Shown: positions 1 through 5,514 of the stretch, piece by piece
Layout of the letters: every line of letters begins with the position of its first letter
Numbering within the stretch: position 1 is the stretch's first letter
NCBI GenBank assembly: GCA_937892345.1
Contig: CALAGF010000086.1
Location: forward strand, 1 to 14,618
DNA length: 14,618 nt
Source of the DNA: an uncultured Rhodocyclaceae bacterium
GTDB taxonomy: Bacteria; Pseudomonadota; Gammaproteobacteria; Burkholderiales; Rhodocyclaceae
Reading direction: 5' to 3'
Program-made: the position numbers and the translations under genes
Notes under the pieces: generated by a model
What the model was told of the DNA's origin: nothing
Databases searched by the model: none
What the model saw: only the letters and a program-made list of their open reading frames with translations

Positions 1-2076
1 GATGATGCCAATATCCTTGCCTTGCGCCTCGGCGCATTCGCGGGTACAGCCGGAGACGCCGAACTTGATCTTGTGGGGCGCGCGCAGGCCCTTGTAGCGG
101 TTTTCCAGTTCGATGGCGAGACCGACCGAATCATCGACGCCGTAGCGGCACCAGGTGCTGCCGACGCAACTTTTCACGGTACGCAGCGATTTGCCGTAAG
201 CGTGGCCGGATTCGAAGCCGGCGGCGATCAGTTCTTCCCAGATCGGGGGCAATTGCTCGACACGGGCGCCGAACAGGTCGACCCGCTGGCCGCCGGTCAC
301 CTTGGTATAGAGGCCGTATTTCTTGGCCACCTGGCCGACCGCGATCAGGCCGTCCGGGGTGACTTCGCCGCCGGGCATTCTGGGGACGACCGAGTAGGTC
401 CCGTCTTTCTGAATGTTGCCGAGGTAGTAATCATTGCTGTCTTGCAGGCTGGCCAGTTCGCCTTTGAGGACAAAATCATTCCAGCAGGAGGCAAAAATCG
501 ATGCCGCCAGCGGCTTGCAGATATCGCAGCCCAATCCCTTGCCATGGCGGGCGAGGAGTGCGTCGAAGGATTTGATGTCGCCAACGCGCACCAGATGGAA
601 AAGCTCCTGGCGAGAGTGCGGGAAATGTTCGCAAACATGGTTGTTGACCGTAAGACCCAGCTTGGCCATTTCCGCCTTCATTACCTGGGTCACCAAGGGC
701 ACACAGCCGCCGCAGGTGGCGCCGGCCTTGGTGCATGCCTTGATTTCACCGATGGTGGTTTTGCCTTCGGCCACTGCGGCGCGGATTTGTCCTTTGGTGA
801 CGTTGTTGCAGGAGCAAATTTGCGCACTGTCGGGCAGCGCATCCGGACCTAATCCAGGCTTGGCTTTGCCATCGCCGGCGGGAAGAATCAAAAACTCGGG
901 ATCGGCTGGCGGTGCGATGTCATTCAGGCACATTTGCAACAGCGTGCCGTACTCGTCGGCATTGCCAATCAGCACAGCGCCCAGCAGGTGCTTGCCGTCC
1001 TGGCTGAGGACGATTTTCTTGTAGATGTCCTTGCACTCATCGACATAGCGGAAGCTGCGGCTACCCGGCGTCTTGCCGTGAGCATCGCCAATGCTGGCTA
1101 CGTCCACGCCCATCAGCTTGAGCTTGGTACTCAGATCCGCCCCGGCAAAAGCGGCCTGACTCTCGCCGCCGATGTGACGGGCCACGATACGGGCCATCTC
1201 GTAACCCGGTGCGACCAGACCGAACAATTGATCGTGCCAGGAGGCACATTCACCAATCGCGTAGATGTCCTTGTCGCTGGTCTGGCAGTGATCATTGACT
1301 GAAAAACCGCCGCGGGCGCCAACGGCCAGTGCGTTCTGACGCGCCAGTTCATCCCGCGGACGGATGCCTGCCGAAAACACGATCATGTCGGCTTCAAGGT
1401 AATAGCCGTCGTCAAAAACCATCCGGTGTCGTCCGGTTGCGCCATCACGGATTTCAACGGTGTTGCGTTGCGTGTGAACACGCACGCCCAGGGATTCGAT
1501 CTTGTTGCGCAAAATGCGCCCCCCTTCGTCGTCGACCTGAACCGCCATCAGGCGCGGGGCAAATTCGACGACATGGGTTTCCAGACCCAAATCTCTCAGC
1601 GCCTTGGCACACTCCAGCCCCAGCAGGCCGCCACCGACAACCACCCCGCTATGCGATTTGGCGCCCGAGGCCTTCATGGCTTCCAGATCTTCGATGGTGC
1701 GATAAACGAAACAGTGCTTGCGGTCGGTACCCGGAATCAAGGGTACGAAGGGATAGGAGCCAGTCGCGATCACCAGTTTGTCATAGGCCAGTGTCTCGCC
1801 TTGCAGGGTCGTGACCGTCTTCTTGCGTCGATCAATGGCCGCAGCGCGGGTGTTGAGGCGCAGCGTGAAACCGCTTTCCGCAAAAAAACCGGGAGAGACC
1901 AGGGAGAGATCGTCCGCACTTTTACCCGCGAAAAACTCGGACAAATGCACCCGGTCATAAGCGGTGCGGGGCTCTTCGCACAACACCGTGACCTCCAGGC
2001 CGGGTAGCTGGCGTTGATGCAGTTCTTCCAGGAGTTTGTGGCCCACCATGCCGTGGCCAATGACGATTATCTTCAT
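1..2076 (-). CDS. nirB: NADH-dependent nitrite reductase large subunit NirB (C-terminus beyond window)
   Basis: Cytoplasmic enzyme reducing nitrite to ammonium with NAD(P)H. The frame is open for 692 codons from ATG at 2076-2074 to the left edge; the family is about 800-850 residues, so the C-terminus is missing. The order of domains is: FAD-binding GHGMVG at residues 7-12; NAD-binding GGGLLGLE near 148-155; a BFD-like [2Fe-2S] domain with C421, C423, C455 and C458; then the nitrite/sulfite reductase half-domain. All four siroheme/[4Fe-4S] cysteines are present as C637-x5-C643 and C677-x3-C681. The start has a good RBS (AGGTGAG, about 8 nt upstream). No other gene separates it from its control region, which holds a sigma-54-like promoter and an ANTAR-type leader. 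That combination points to nitrogen assimilation rather than respiration or detoxification; this role is inference. nirD would be expected beyond the edge. Confidence 0.97.
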   Translation of the reverse strand, partial: MKIIVIGHGMVGHKLLEELHQRQLPGLEVTVLCEEPRTAYDRVHLSEFFAGKSADDLSLVSPGFFAESGFTLRLNTRAAAIDRRKKTVTTLQGETLAYDKLVIATGSYPFVPLIPGTDRKHCFVYRTIEDLEAMKASGAKSHSGVVVGGGLLGLECAKALRDLGLETHVVEFAPRLMAVQVDDEGGRILRNKIESLGVRVHTQRNTVEIRDGATGRHRMVFDDGYYLEADMIVFSAGIRPRDELARQNALAVGARGGFSVNDHCQTSDKDIYAIGECASWHDQLFGLVAPGYEMARIVARHIGGESQAAFAGADLSTKLKLMGVDVASIGDAHGKTPGSRSFRYVDECKDIYKKIVLSQDGKHLLGAVLIGNADEYGTLLQMCLNDIAPPADPEFLILPAGDGKAKPGLGPDALPDSAQICSCNNVTKGQIRAAVAEGKTTIGEIKACTKAGATCGGCVPLVTQVMKAEMAKLGLTVNNHVCEHFPHSRQELFHLVRVGDIKSFDALLARHGKGLGCDICKPLAASIFASCWNDFVLKGELASLQDSNDYYLGNIQKDGTYSVVPRMPGGEVTPDGLIAVGQVAKKYGLYTKVTGGQRVDLFGARVEQLPPIWEELIAAGFESGHAYGKSLRTVKSCVGSTWCRYGVDDSVGLAIELENRYKGLRAPHKIKFGVSGCTRECAEAQGKDIGII

Positions 2077-2116
2077 GAACGTTCTCACCTGCCGTTTCGG
2101 TGGAACCGGGTGCTGC

Positions 2117-2209
2117 CCCGCAAGGGCGCTAAAGGCTTGCGGGAAAGGCGCCAATCCGGGAACGGCGTTTGTCGATTTGGGAAGCCGGGTTGAATGGTGC
2201 TCAAACCGG
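2117..2209 (-). promoter_or_regulatory. Downstream hairpins of the nirB leader (possible attenuator)
   Basis: Read as nirB-sense RNA, two further hairpins follow the ANTAR pair. One is CCGGTTTGA (2209-2201) with TCAACCCGG (2193-2185), nine positions with one mismatch around a 7-nt loop. The other is a perfect 8-bp stem CCCGCAAG/CTTGCGGG (2143-2136 with 2124-2117) around an 11-nt loop. The second competes with an alternative pairing of GGCGC near 2152 with GCGCC near 2126. This is where an antitermination system would put its terminator. No uridine run follows either stem, so a classical intrinsic terminator is not shown. Confidence 0.35.
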
Positions 2210-2212
2210 ATA

Positions 2213-2263
2213 CCGACACCGTTGTCGGAAAGCGCTGTCTGGCACAGCCTTGTACGCAGACAG
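2213..2263 (-). promoter_or_regulatory. ANTAR-type two-hairpin leader RNA (NasT-like antitermination target)
   Basis: In nirB-sense RNA, hairpin P1 pairs CUGUCUG (2263-2257) with CAGACAG (2241-2235) and, after one bulged C, GUAC (2255-2252) with GUGC (2245-2242). It closes a six-base loop AAGGCU. After a 6-nt linker, P2 pairs CCGAC (2228-2224) with GUCGG (2217-2213) around a six-base loop AACGGU. Both loops have A at position 1 and G at position 4, the invariant bases of RNA targets of ANTAR proteins such as NasR, NasT, AmiR and EutV. P1 begins at the start site predicted from the sigma-54 promoter, as expected for a leader of this kind. The protein partner is not in the window. Confidence 0.66.
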
Positions 2264-2272
2264 GCTATGTTT

Positions 2273-2288
2273 AGCACGATGCGTGCCA
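2273..2288 (-). promoter_or_regulatory. Sigma-54 (RpoN) promoter of nirB
   Basis: Minus-strand TGGCACG-CATC-GTGCT has the -24 GG and -12 GC at the exact spacing of the consensus TGGCACG-N4-TTGCW, with a single core mismatch (G for the first T of TTGC). Counting 12 bases from the -12 C at 2274 puts the start near 2262, giving a leader of about 185 nt before the nirB ATG. Confidence 0.66.
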
Positions 2289-2291
2289 CCC

Positions 2292-2312
2292 AAAAACGGG
2301 GCAAAAACCCCG
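2292..2312 (-). terminator. Terminator-like hairpin upstream of the nirB promoter
   Basis: On the minus strand CGGGG (2312-2308) pairs with CCCCG (2301-2297), with a T-rich loop, and five T follow at 2296-2292. It has the form of a short intrinsic terminator for leftward transcription and would shield the nirB promoter from antisense transcripts coming out of the phosphoesterase gene. The stem is only 5 bp, so the call is tentative. Confidence 0.35.
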
Positions 2313-2379
2313 ATAAAGTTGTCAATAAGCCGACATTTGCGGGTGTATTTCTGGCGAGTGGCGAACTGGCGCGCCAATG

Positions 2380-2440
2380 TGGTGCTTAAAGGAGCGTTGA
2401 TGCACCATTTTGTGCGCGCGCCATTCGTGCTTGGTGCGCA
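2380..2440. promoter_or_regulatory. Cluster of NtrC-like half-sites
   Basis: TGGTGC (2380-2385), TGCACC (2401-2406), TGTGC (2411-2415), CGTGC (2426-2430) and TGGTGC (2432-2437) lie about 118-178 bp upstream of the predicted nirB start, the usual place for an NtrC enhancer. The best pair, GCAC 2402-2405 and GTGC 2412-2415, is separated by 6 bp rather than the 7 of the consensus, so this is only suggestive. Confidence 0.3.
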
Positions 2441-2504
2441 TTTTTCGCCTGTCGGCTCAAAACAGTGCGCCGCCGGGCGGAGGCGCTTGGGTCTGGCTCA
2501 GTGA
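2400..2504 (+). CDS. Possible 34-residue small ORF upstream of the phosphoesterase gene
   Basis: An ATG at 2400 is preceded by AAAGGAG (2388-2394), 5 nt away, and opens a 34-codon frame ending in TGA at 2502-2504. The product starts MHHFVRAPF and is basic, with no recognised domain, signal peptide or membrane segment. It overlaps the NtrC-like half-sites. Only the ribosome-binding site and its place just before the lipid cluster speak for it; it could be chance. Confidence 0.15.
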   Translation: MHHFVRAPFVLGAHFSPVGSKQCAAGRRRLGLAQ

Positions 2505-2540
2505 AGCCCGGAAATCGCAAGGAGGTGACGCGCATGCCGT

Positions 2541-2596
2541 GTGTCACCGAAGTGTCAATTTGTTGTCACGGATCGTTCATGGCGGCAGGCTATCTT
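2541..2596 (+). promoter_or_regulatory. PhoB-type promoter: four tandem Pho half-sites plus -10
   Basis: Heptamers GTGTCAC (2541), GTGTCAA (2552), TTGTCAC (2563) and CGTTCAT (2574) start at exact 11-bp steps. That is the layout of a Pho box, whose consensus half-site is CTGTCAT with a 4-bp spacer. The first three share TGTCA; the fourth matches 5 of 7. Ten bases after the last comes TATCTT (2591-2596), the same 10-nt gap as in the E. coli phoA and pstS promoters as I recall them. The predicted start falls at about 2603, on the ATG of the next gene. Confidence 0.62.
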
Positions 2597-2602
2597 GCCG
2601 CC
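2581..2602 (+). repeat. Hairpin immediately before ATG 2603
   Basis: GGCGGCA (2581-2587) and TGCCGCC (2596-2602) form a perfect 7-bp inverted repeat with an 8-nt loop that ends on the base before the ATG. It overlaps the proposed -10 and leaves no room for a free Shine-Dalgarno sequence. If an mRNA starts upstream, this stem would hold the start region closed; if it starts at 2603, the repeat matters only as DNA. Confidence 0.4.
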
Positions 2603-3385
2603 ATGCCCAAGGTTCGCAGCGTTTTTCTCTCGGATATTCACCTTGGCACGCGGGCGTGCCAGGCGGATGTACTTCTCGATTTCCTGCGCGAGCATCCGGC
2701 GGAAAATACTTTCCTGATTGGCGATATTGTCGATTTCTGGGCGATGAGCCGCAGCATCTGCTGGACGCAGGCGCAGAACACGGTGGTACAAAAACTCTTG
2801 CGCCGGGCGCGGCACGGGGAGCGCGTGGTCTTCATTCCCGGAAACCATGATGAAGCCTTGCGCGACTACTGCGGCATCGTATTTGGCGATGTCGAGGTGG
2901 TCAGCGAATTGATTCATGACACGGCCGATGGTCGGCGCTTTCTGTTGATCCACGGTGATCAGTTCGACCAGGTGACCCGCCACCATCGCTGGGTGGCCGT
3001 GCTGGGCGACAAGGCCTATGACCTGCTGGTCCGGCTCAATCTCGGACTGTCGTGGATTCGTCGCAAACTGGGGCGTCCGGGCTACTGGTCGCTGGCCGGC
3101 TACGCCAAACGCAAGGTGAAGACGGCACTCAACTTCATTTTCGACTTCGAGGAGTCGGCTGTCCGCCATGCCCGCGAGCGCGGGCTGGACGGCGTGATCT
3201 GCGGCCACATCCACTGGGCCACGATCCGCGAAATCGATGGCCTGGCCTATATCAATTGCGGTGACTGGGTCGATTCCTGCACCGCCATCGTCGAGCATTT
3301 TGATGGTCGTCTTGAACTGGTGGCGTGGGGCCATGCGCGGCATGCACCGGCCCTTTTGCCTGCGCCCCTTGTTTCGGAGAACTGA
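2603..3385 (+). CDS. PlcP/LpxH-like metallophosphoesterase (UDP-2,3-diacylglucosamine diphosphatase family, COG2908)
   Basis: A 260-residue calcineurin-type metallophosphoesterase. Metal-binding blocks are D11-x-H13, GD41, GNHD (N81, H82), HGD (H117) and GHIH (H202, H204). Automatic annotation would say LpxH, the lipid A pathway hydrolase. The family also contains PlcP, the Mn-dependent phospholipase C that strips phospholipids to diacylglycerol in phosphate-starved Sinorhizobium and marine bacteria. The text HGDQFD, YWSLAGYAKRKVK and INCGDWVDSCTAIVE is, from memory, closer to PlcP than to LpxH. The next gene, a glycosyltransferase, abuts it (TGA then ATG) and the Pho-box array lies upstream; both favour PlcP. 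ATG 2603 is chosen because the conserved domain begins at once and the Pho promoter would start there. An in-frame ATG at 2534 with a strong AAGGAGGT would add 23 residues and is the alternative. Family is sure, the PlcP role is inference. Confidence 0.9.
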   Translation: MPKVRSVFLSDIHLGTRACQADVLLDFLREHPAENTFLIGDIVDFWAMSRSICWTQAQNTVVQKLLRRARHGERVVFIPGNHDEALRDYCGIVFGDVEVVSELIHDTADGRRFLLIHGDQFDQVTRHHRWVAVLGDKAYDLLVRLNLGLSWIRRKLGRPGYWSLAGYAKRKVKTALNFIFDFEESAVRHARERGLDGVICGHIHWATIREIDGLAYINCGDWVDSCTAIVEHFDGRLELVAWGHARHAPALLPAPLVSEN

Positions 3386-4528
3386 ATGCGTGTCCTGATG
3401 GTGTCCGATGTCTATTTTCCGCGGGTCAATGGCGTGTCGACCTCGATCGAAACCTTTCGCCGGGGCTTGGCCGAGGCGGGCGTCGACGTCAAACTGGTCG
3501 TGCCGCGTTATGGCGATGAGGCCGATAGCGAGGGCATCGTTCGTGTCCCCGGCCGGCCGGTGCCGGGTGATCGCGAGGATCGCCTGGTCGGCTGGCGCAG
3601 CATGCACAAGTCGGTGCGACAGGCAGCGCGGGATTGCGAACTGATTCACGTGCAAACGCCTTTTGTCGCTCACTACGCCGGACTGGCTGCCGGCCGTGCG
3701 CTGGGCCTGCCGGTACTGGCGACTTATCACACCTTGTTCGAGGAATACCTCGCGCATTACGCCCCGTTTTTACCCGGTGGCTGGTTGCGCGGACAGGCGC
3801 GGGCATTTTCGCGGCGCCAGTGCAATGCGCTCGATGCCGTCGTGGTGCCTTCAAGCGCCATGCGCCAGCGGCTTGCCGAGTACGGGGTGACAGCACCAAT
3901 GACGGTATTGCCCACCGGCATTCCCCTGGGCCAGTTTGCCGGCGGCGATGGTGCCGCTTTCCGCCAGCGTCACGGTATCGCCCCGCAACGTCCGCTGGCC
4001 CTGTTTGTCGGGCGGGTGGCGCATGAGAAGAATATCGGCTTTCTGCTCGACGCCTTGGCGCACGCACAGCAGGTTGCGCCCGGCGCGATGTTGATGATTG
4101 CCGGTGAGGGTCCGGCCATGGGCGATCTCAGGCGGCGCGTGCAGCAACTCGGCTTGGCTGCACATGTGATTTTCATCGGCTATCTCGACCGGCGTCAGGA
4201 TCTGCCGGCCTGCTACGCAGCGGCGGATGTGTTTGCCTTTGCCTCGCGCACCGAAACCCAGGGGCTGGTGCTGCTTGAAGCCATGGCAGCGGCTTTGCCG
4301 GTTGTTGCCCTGTCGGCCATGGGGACGACGGATATTCTGGCGCCGGGACTCGGCTGCGTCAGTCCGCCGGATGAGGTGGCTGCATTCGGCCGGGCCTTGG
4401 GCGAACTGCTGGCCGATGCCGGGCGGCGGCAGTTGCTGCGGCAGCAGGCACCGGCGTATGCCGCGCAATGGTCCGACCAAGCCATGGCCAGACGCCTGGC
4501 CGGTTTTTACCGCGAGTTGCGCGGCTGA
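3386..4528 (+). CDS. GT4-family glycosyltransferase, probable diacylglycerol glycosyltransferase
   Basis: A 380-residue retaining glycosyltransferase with GT-B fold. The N-terminal FPRVNGVSTSI (11-21) glycine loop, the donor-site VGR-x4-K (R210, K215) and E290-x7-E298 inside TETQGLVLLEAM are all present. It has no membrane segment, so it is a cytoplasmic or peripheral membrane enzyme. The N-terminal pattern is like that of GT4 lipid glycosyltransferases (diacylglycerol glucosyltransferases, PimB-type mannosyltransferases). Its ATG directly follows the TGA of the phosphoesterase, with CGGAGA (3375-3380) as ribosome-binding site inside that gene, so the two are almost certainly co-transcribed. 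In phosphate-starvation lipid remodelling such a partner (Agt) glycosylates the diacylglycerol released by PlcP. Sugar donor and acceptor cannot be read from the sequence. Confidence 0.9.
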   Translation: MRVLMVSDVYFPRVNGVSTSIETFRRGLAEAGVDVKLVVPRYGDEADSEGIVRVPGRPVPGDREDRLVGWRSMHKSVRQAARDCELIHVQTPFVAHYAGLAAGRALGLPVLATYHTLFEEYLAHYAPFLPGGWLRGQARAFSRRQCNALDAVVVPSSAMRQRLAEYGVTAPMTVLPTGIPLGQFAGGDGAAFRQRHGIAPQRPLALFVGRVAHEKNIGFLLDALAHAQQVAPGAMLMIAGEGPAMGDLRRRVQQLGLAAHVIFIGYLDRRQDLPACYAAADVFAFASRTETQGLVLLEAMAAALPVVALSAMGTTDILAPGLGCVSPPDEVAAFGRALGELLADAGRRQLLRQQAPAYAAQWSDQAMARRLAGFYRELRG

Positions 4529-4565
4529 TTTTTACGGTCAACCGCCGGTCGACCGTAAAAATCAG
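4525..4565. repeat. Perfect 15-bp inverted repeat between convergent genes
   Basis: CTGATTTTTACGGTC (4525-4539) and GACCGTAAAAATCAG (4551-4565) are perfect reverse complements around an 11-nt loop. The left arm contains the stop codon of the glycosyltransferase gene; the right arm ends 10 bases before the stop of the convergent cyclic-nucleotide-domain gene. It sits where a bidirectional terminator would be, but the T run is on the 5' arm and the A run on the 3' arm, the reverse of an intrinsic terminator. It may act as a 3'-end stem that stops RNA decay or as a protein-binding dyad. Confidence 0.7.
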
Positions 4566-4575
4566 CATCTGGCTT

Positions 4576-4950
4576 TCAGATATCTTCGAGTGGCTGCAGC
4601 AACTGGTCGGTTGCGCGCAGGCGTTCAGCCATCACCCGCATCACCTGCATGGCAAAGAAGGGCGTGTTCTGCACCAGAAACTGGAAACGCTTTTCGTCGA
4701 TGGCGACGAATTCGCAATCACTGGTCGCAGTAACCGTGGCTGAACGCGGGCCGGGGCAGACCAGGCCGGTTTCACCCACGATGTTCCCGTGTTGCAGGCT
4801 CTCGACTCTGCGGTTGCCGACGTGGATTTCGGCCGTGCCGGAAGCGACGACATACATCAGGTGACCTTCATCGCCTTCGACAAAAAGGGTGTCGCCAGCG
4901 GGAACCCGAATGATTACCGGGTTGTTGGAGAAGAGTTCAAAGAAAACCAT
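4576..4950 (-). CDS. Stand-alone cyclic-nucleotide-binding (CNB/CRP-like) domain protein
   Basis: A 124-residue protein that is one CNB domain and nothing else. The beta-roll covers about residues 12-90 with EGDEGHLMYVVASG, and the phosphate-binding cassette reads G59-E60 ... P68-R69-S70-A71-T72-V73. The glutamate and arginine that hold the sugar-phosphate of cAMP or cGMP are both there, so it can plausibly bind a nucleotide. Helices follow (about 95-117), but there is no DNA-binding helix-turn-helix, kinase or channel. It would therefore act through a partner. ATG 4950 is chosen for the AAGG about 8 nt upstream and because the domain starts there; longer in-frame forms run antisense through dgkA. 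It is convergent with the first glycosyltransferase and divergent from dgkA, so it sits inside the lipid cluster on the opposite strand. Confidence 0.85.
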   Translation of the reverse strand: MVFFELFSNNPVIIRVPAGDTLFVEGDEGHLMYVVASGTAEIHVGNRRVESLQHGNIVGETGLVCPGPRSATVTATSDCEFVAIDEKRFQFLVQNTPFFAMQVMRVMAERLRATDQLLQPLEDI

Positions 4951-5094
4951 GCGTGTGCCTTCACAGGACAAGGGGCTTCTTTTTAGCACGTCAGTCGGTG
5001 CCGCTTGTTTTCGGAAATGTGACACCGGGGCGCGATGAACTGTCATCAATCCTTCGTCTTGGCTGATTACCTTGAGGGCTTTCATGGAGGCGAG

Positions 5095-5514
5095 ATGCAG
5101 GAAATCGATCCCGAGATGCTGGGCCTGGACCCGGCCAATGAATCCCCGTTCAAGGGGAAAACCGGCCTGCGCCGGGTGTGGAATGCCTTTCGTTACTCGC
5201 TGGATGGCCTGCGCGCAGCCTATCTTTGCGAGGATGCCTTTCGTCAGGAAGTGCGCCTCGCACTGCTGCTGATTCCGTTGGCGCTGTGGTTGCCGGTTGG
5301 CTGGCTGGGGCGCGGCCTGATGCTGGCCAGTGTGCTGCTCGTGCTGGTCATCGAACTGCTCAATTCTGCGATTGAGGCGGTCGTTGACCGGGTGAGTCTG
5401 GAGAACCATCGGCTGGCCAAGCGGGCCAAGGATATCGGCAGTGCAGCGGTGCTGGTGTCACTGCTACTGGTGGCGGTGGTTTGGGCTTGCGTGCTGATGA
5501 ACGGGGTGGGCTGA
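5095..5514 (+). CDS. dgkA: Diacylglycerol kinase DgkA
   Basis: A 139-residue inner-membrane kinase that phosphorylates diacylglycerol to phosphatidic acid with ATP. The family pattern ESPFKGKTGLRRVWNAFRYS (16-35) is followed by hydrophobic segments at about 55-75, 75-90 and 117-135. The catalytic stretch IELLNSAIEAVVDR carries E87, N90 and E94, with the spacing of E69, N72 and E76 of the E. coli enzyme. The start is fixed by GGAGG (5086-5090) 4 nt before ATG 5095; a longer form from 5035 has no such site. Compared with E. coli DgkA (about 120 residues) the N-terminus is about 15 residues longer. The stop TGA shares its A with the ATG of the following glycosyltransferase, implying coupled translation. 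The usual role is recycling diacylglycerol from membrane-derived oligosaccharide synthesis; here it may balance diacylglycerol made by the phosphoesterase. Confidence 0.95.
   Translation: MQEIDPEMLGLDPANESPFKGKTGLRRVWNAFRYSLDGLRAAYLCEDAFRQEVRLALLLIPLALWLPVGWLGRGLMLASVLLVLVIELLNSAIEAVVDRVSLENHRLAKRAKDIGSAAVLVSLLLVAVVWACVLMNGVG

Noticed and set aside
2243..2257. Plus-strand TGGCAC-AGCC-TTGT as a sigma-54 promoter towards the phosphoesterase gene.
   Set aside because: The spacing between the GG and the downstream element is one base too short and the -12 GC is missing. The same bases are explained by the leader hairpin on the other strand.
2319..2349. TTGTCA with TGTATT as a sigma-70 promoter for the phosphoesterase gene, and the reverse-strand TTGACA at the same place for nirB.
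   Set aside because: On the plus strand the spacer is 19 bp and the -10 is poor; on the minus strand no -10 lies 16-18 bp downstream.
2603..3385. Calling the phosphoesterase plainly LpxH of lipid A synthesis.
   Set aside because: The family fits, but the glycosyltransferase partner, dgkA nearby, the Pho box and the C-terminal GDWVDSCTAIVE pattern fit PlcP better. Left as family-level until a phylogeny is made.
2555..3757. A 400-codon open frame on the minus strand across the phosphoesterase gene.
   Set aside because: It is antisense to a gene with intact catalytic motifs. Its translation has no recognisable domain, and long antisense frames are common in GC-rich DNA.
5040..5046. A perfect Pho half-site CTGTCAT upstream of dgkA, and a GTGTCAC on the other strand at 5019-5025.
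   Set aside because: No partner half-site lies 11 bp away on either side of either one, and no -10 is at the right distance, so I do not call a Pho box here.
4951..5409. N-terminal extension of the cyclic-nucleotide-domain protein to 277 residues.
   Set aside because: The extra part runs antisense through dgkA, and the domain and a ribosome-binding site both point to ATG 4950.
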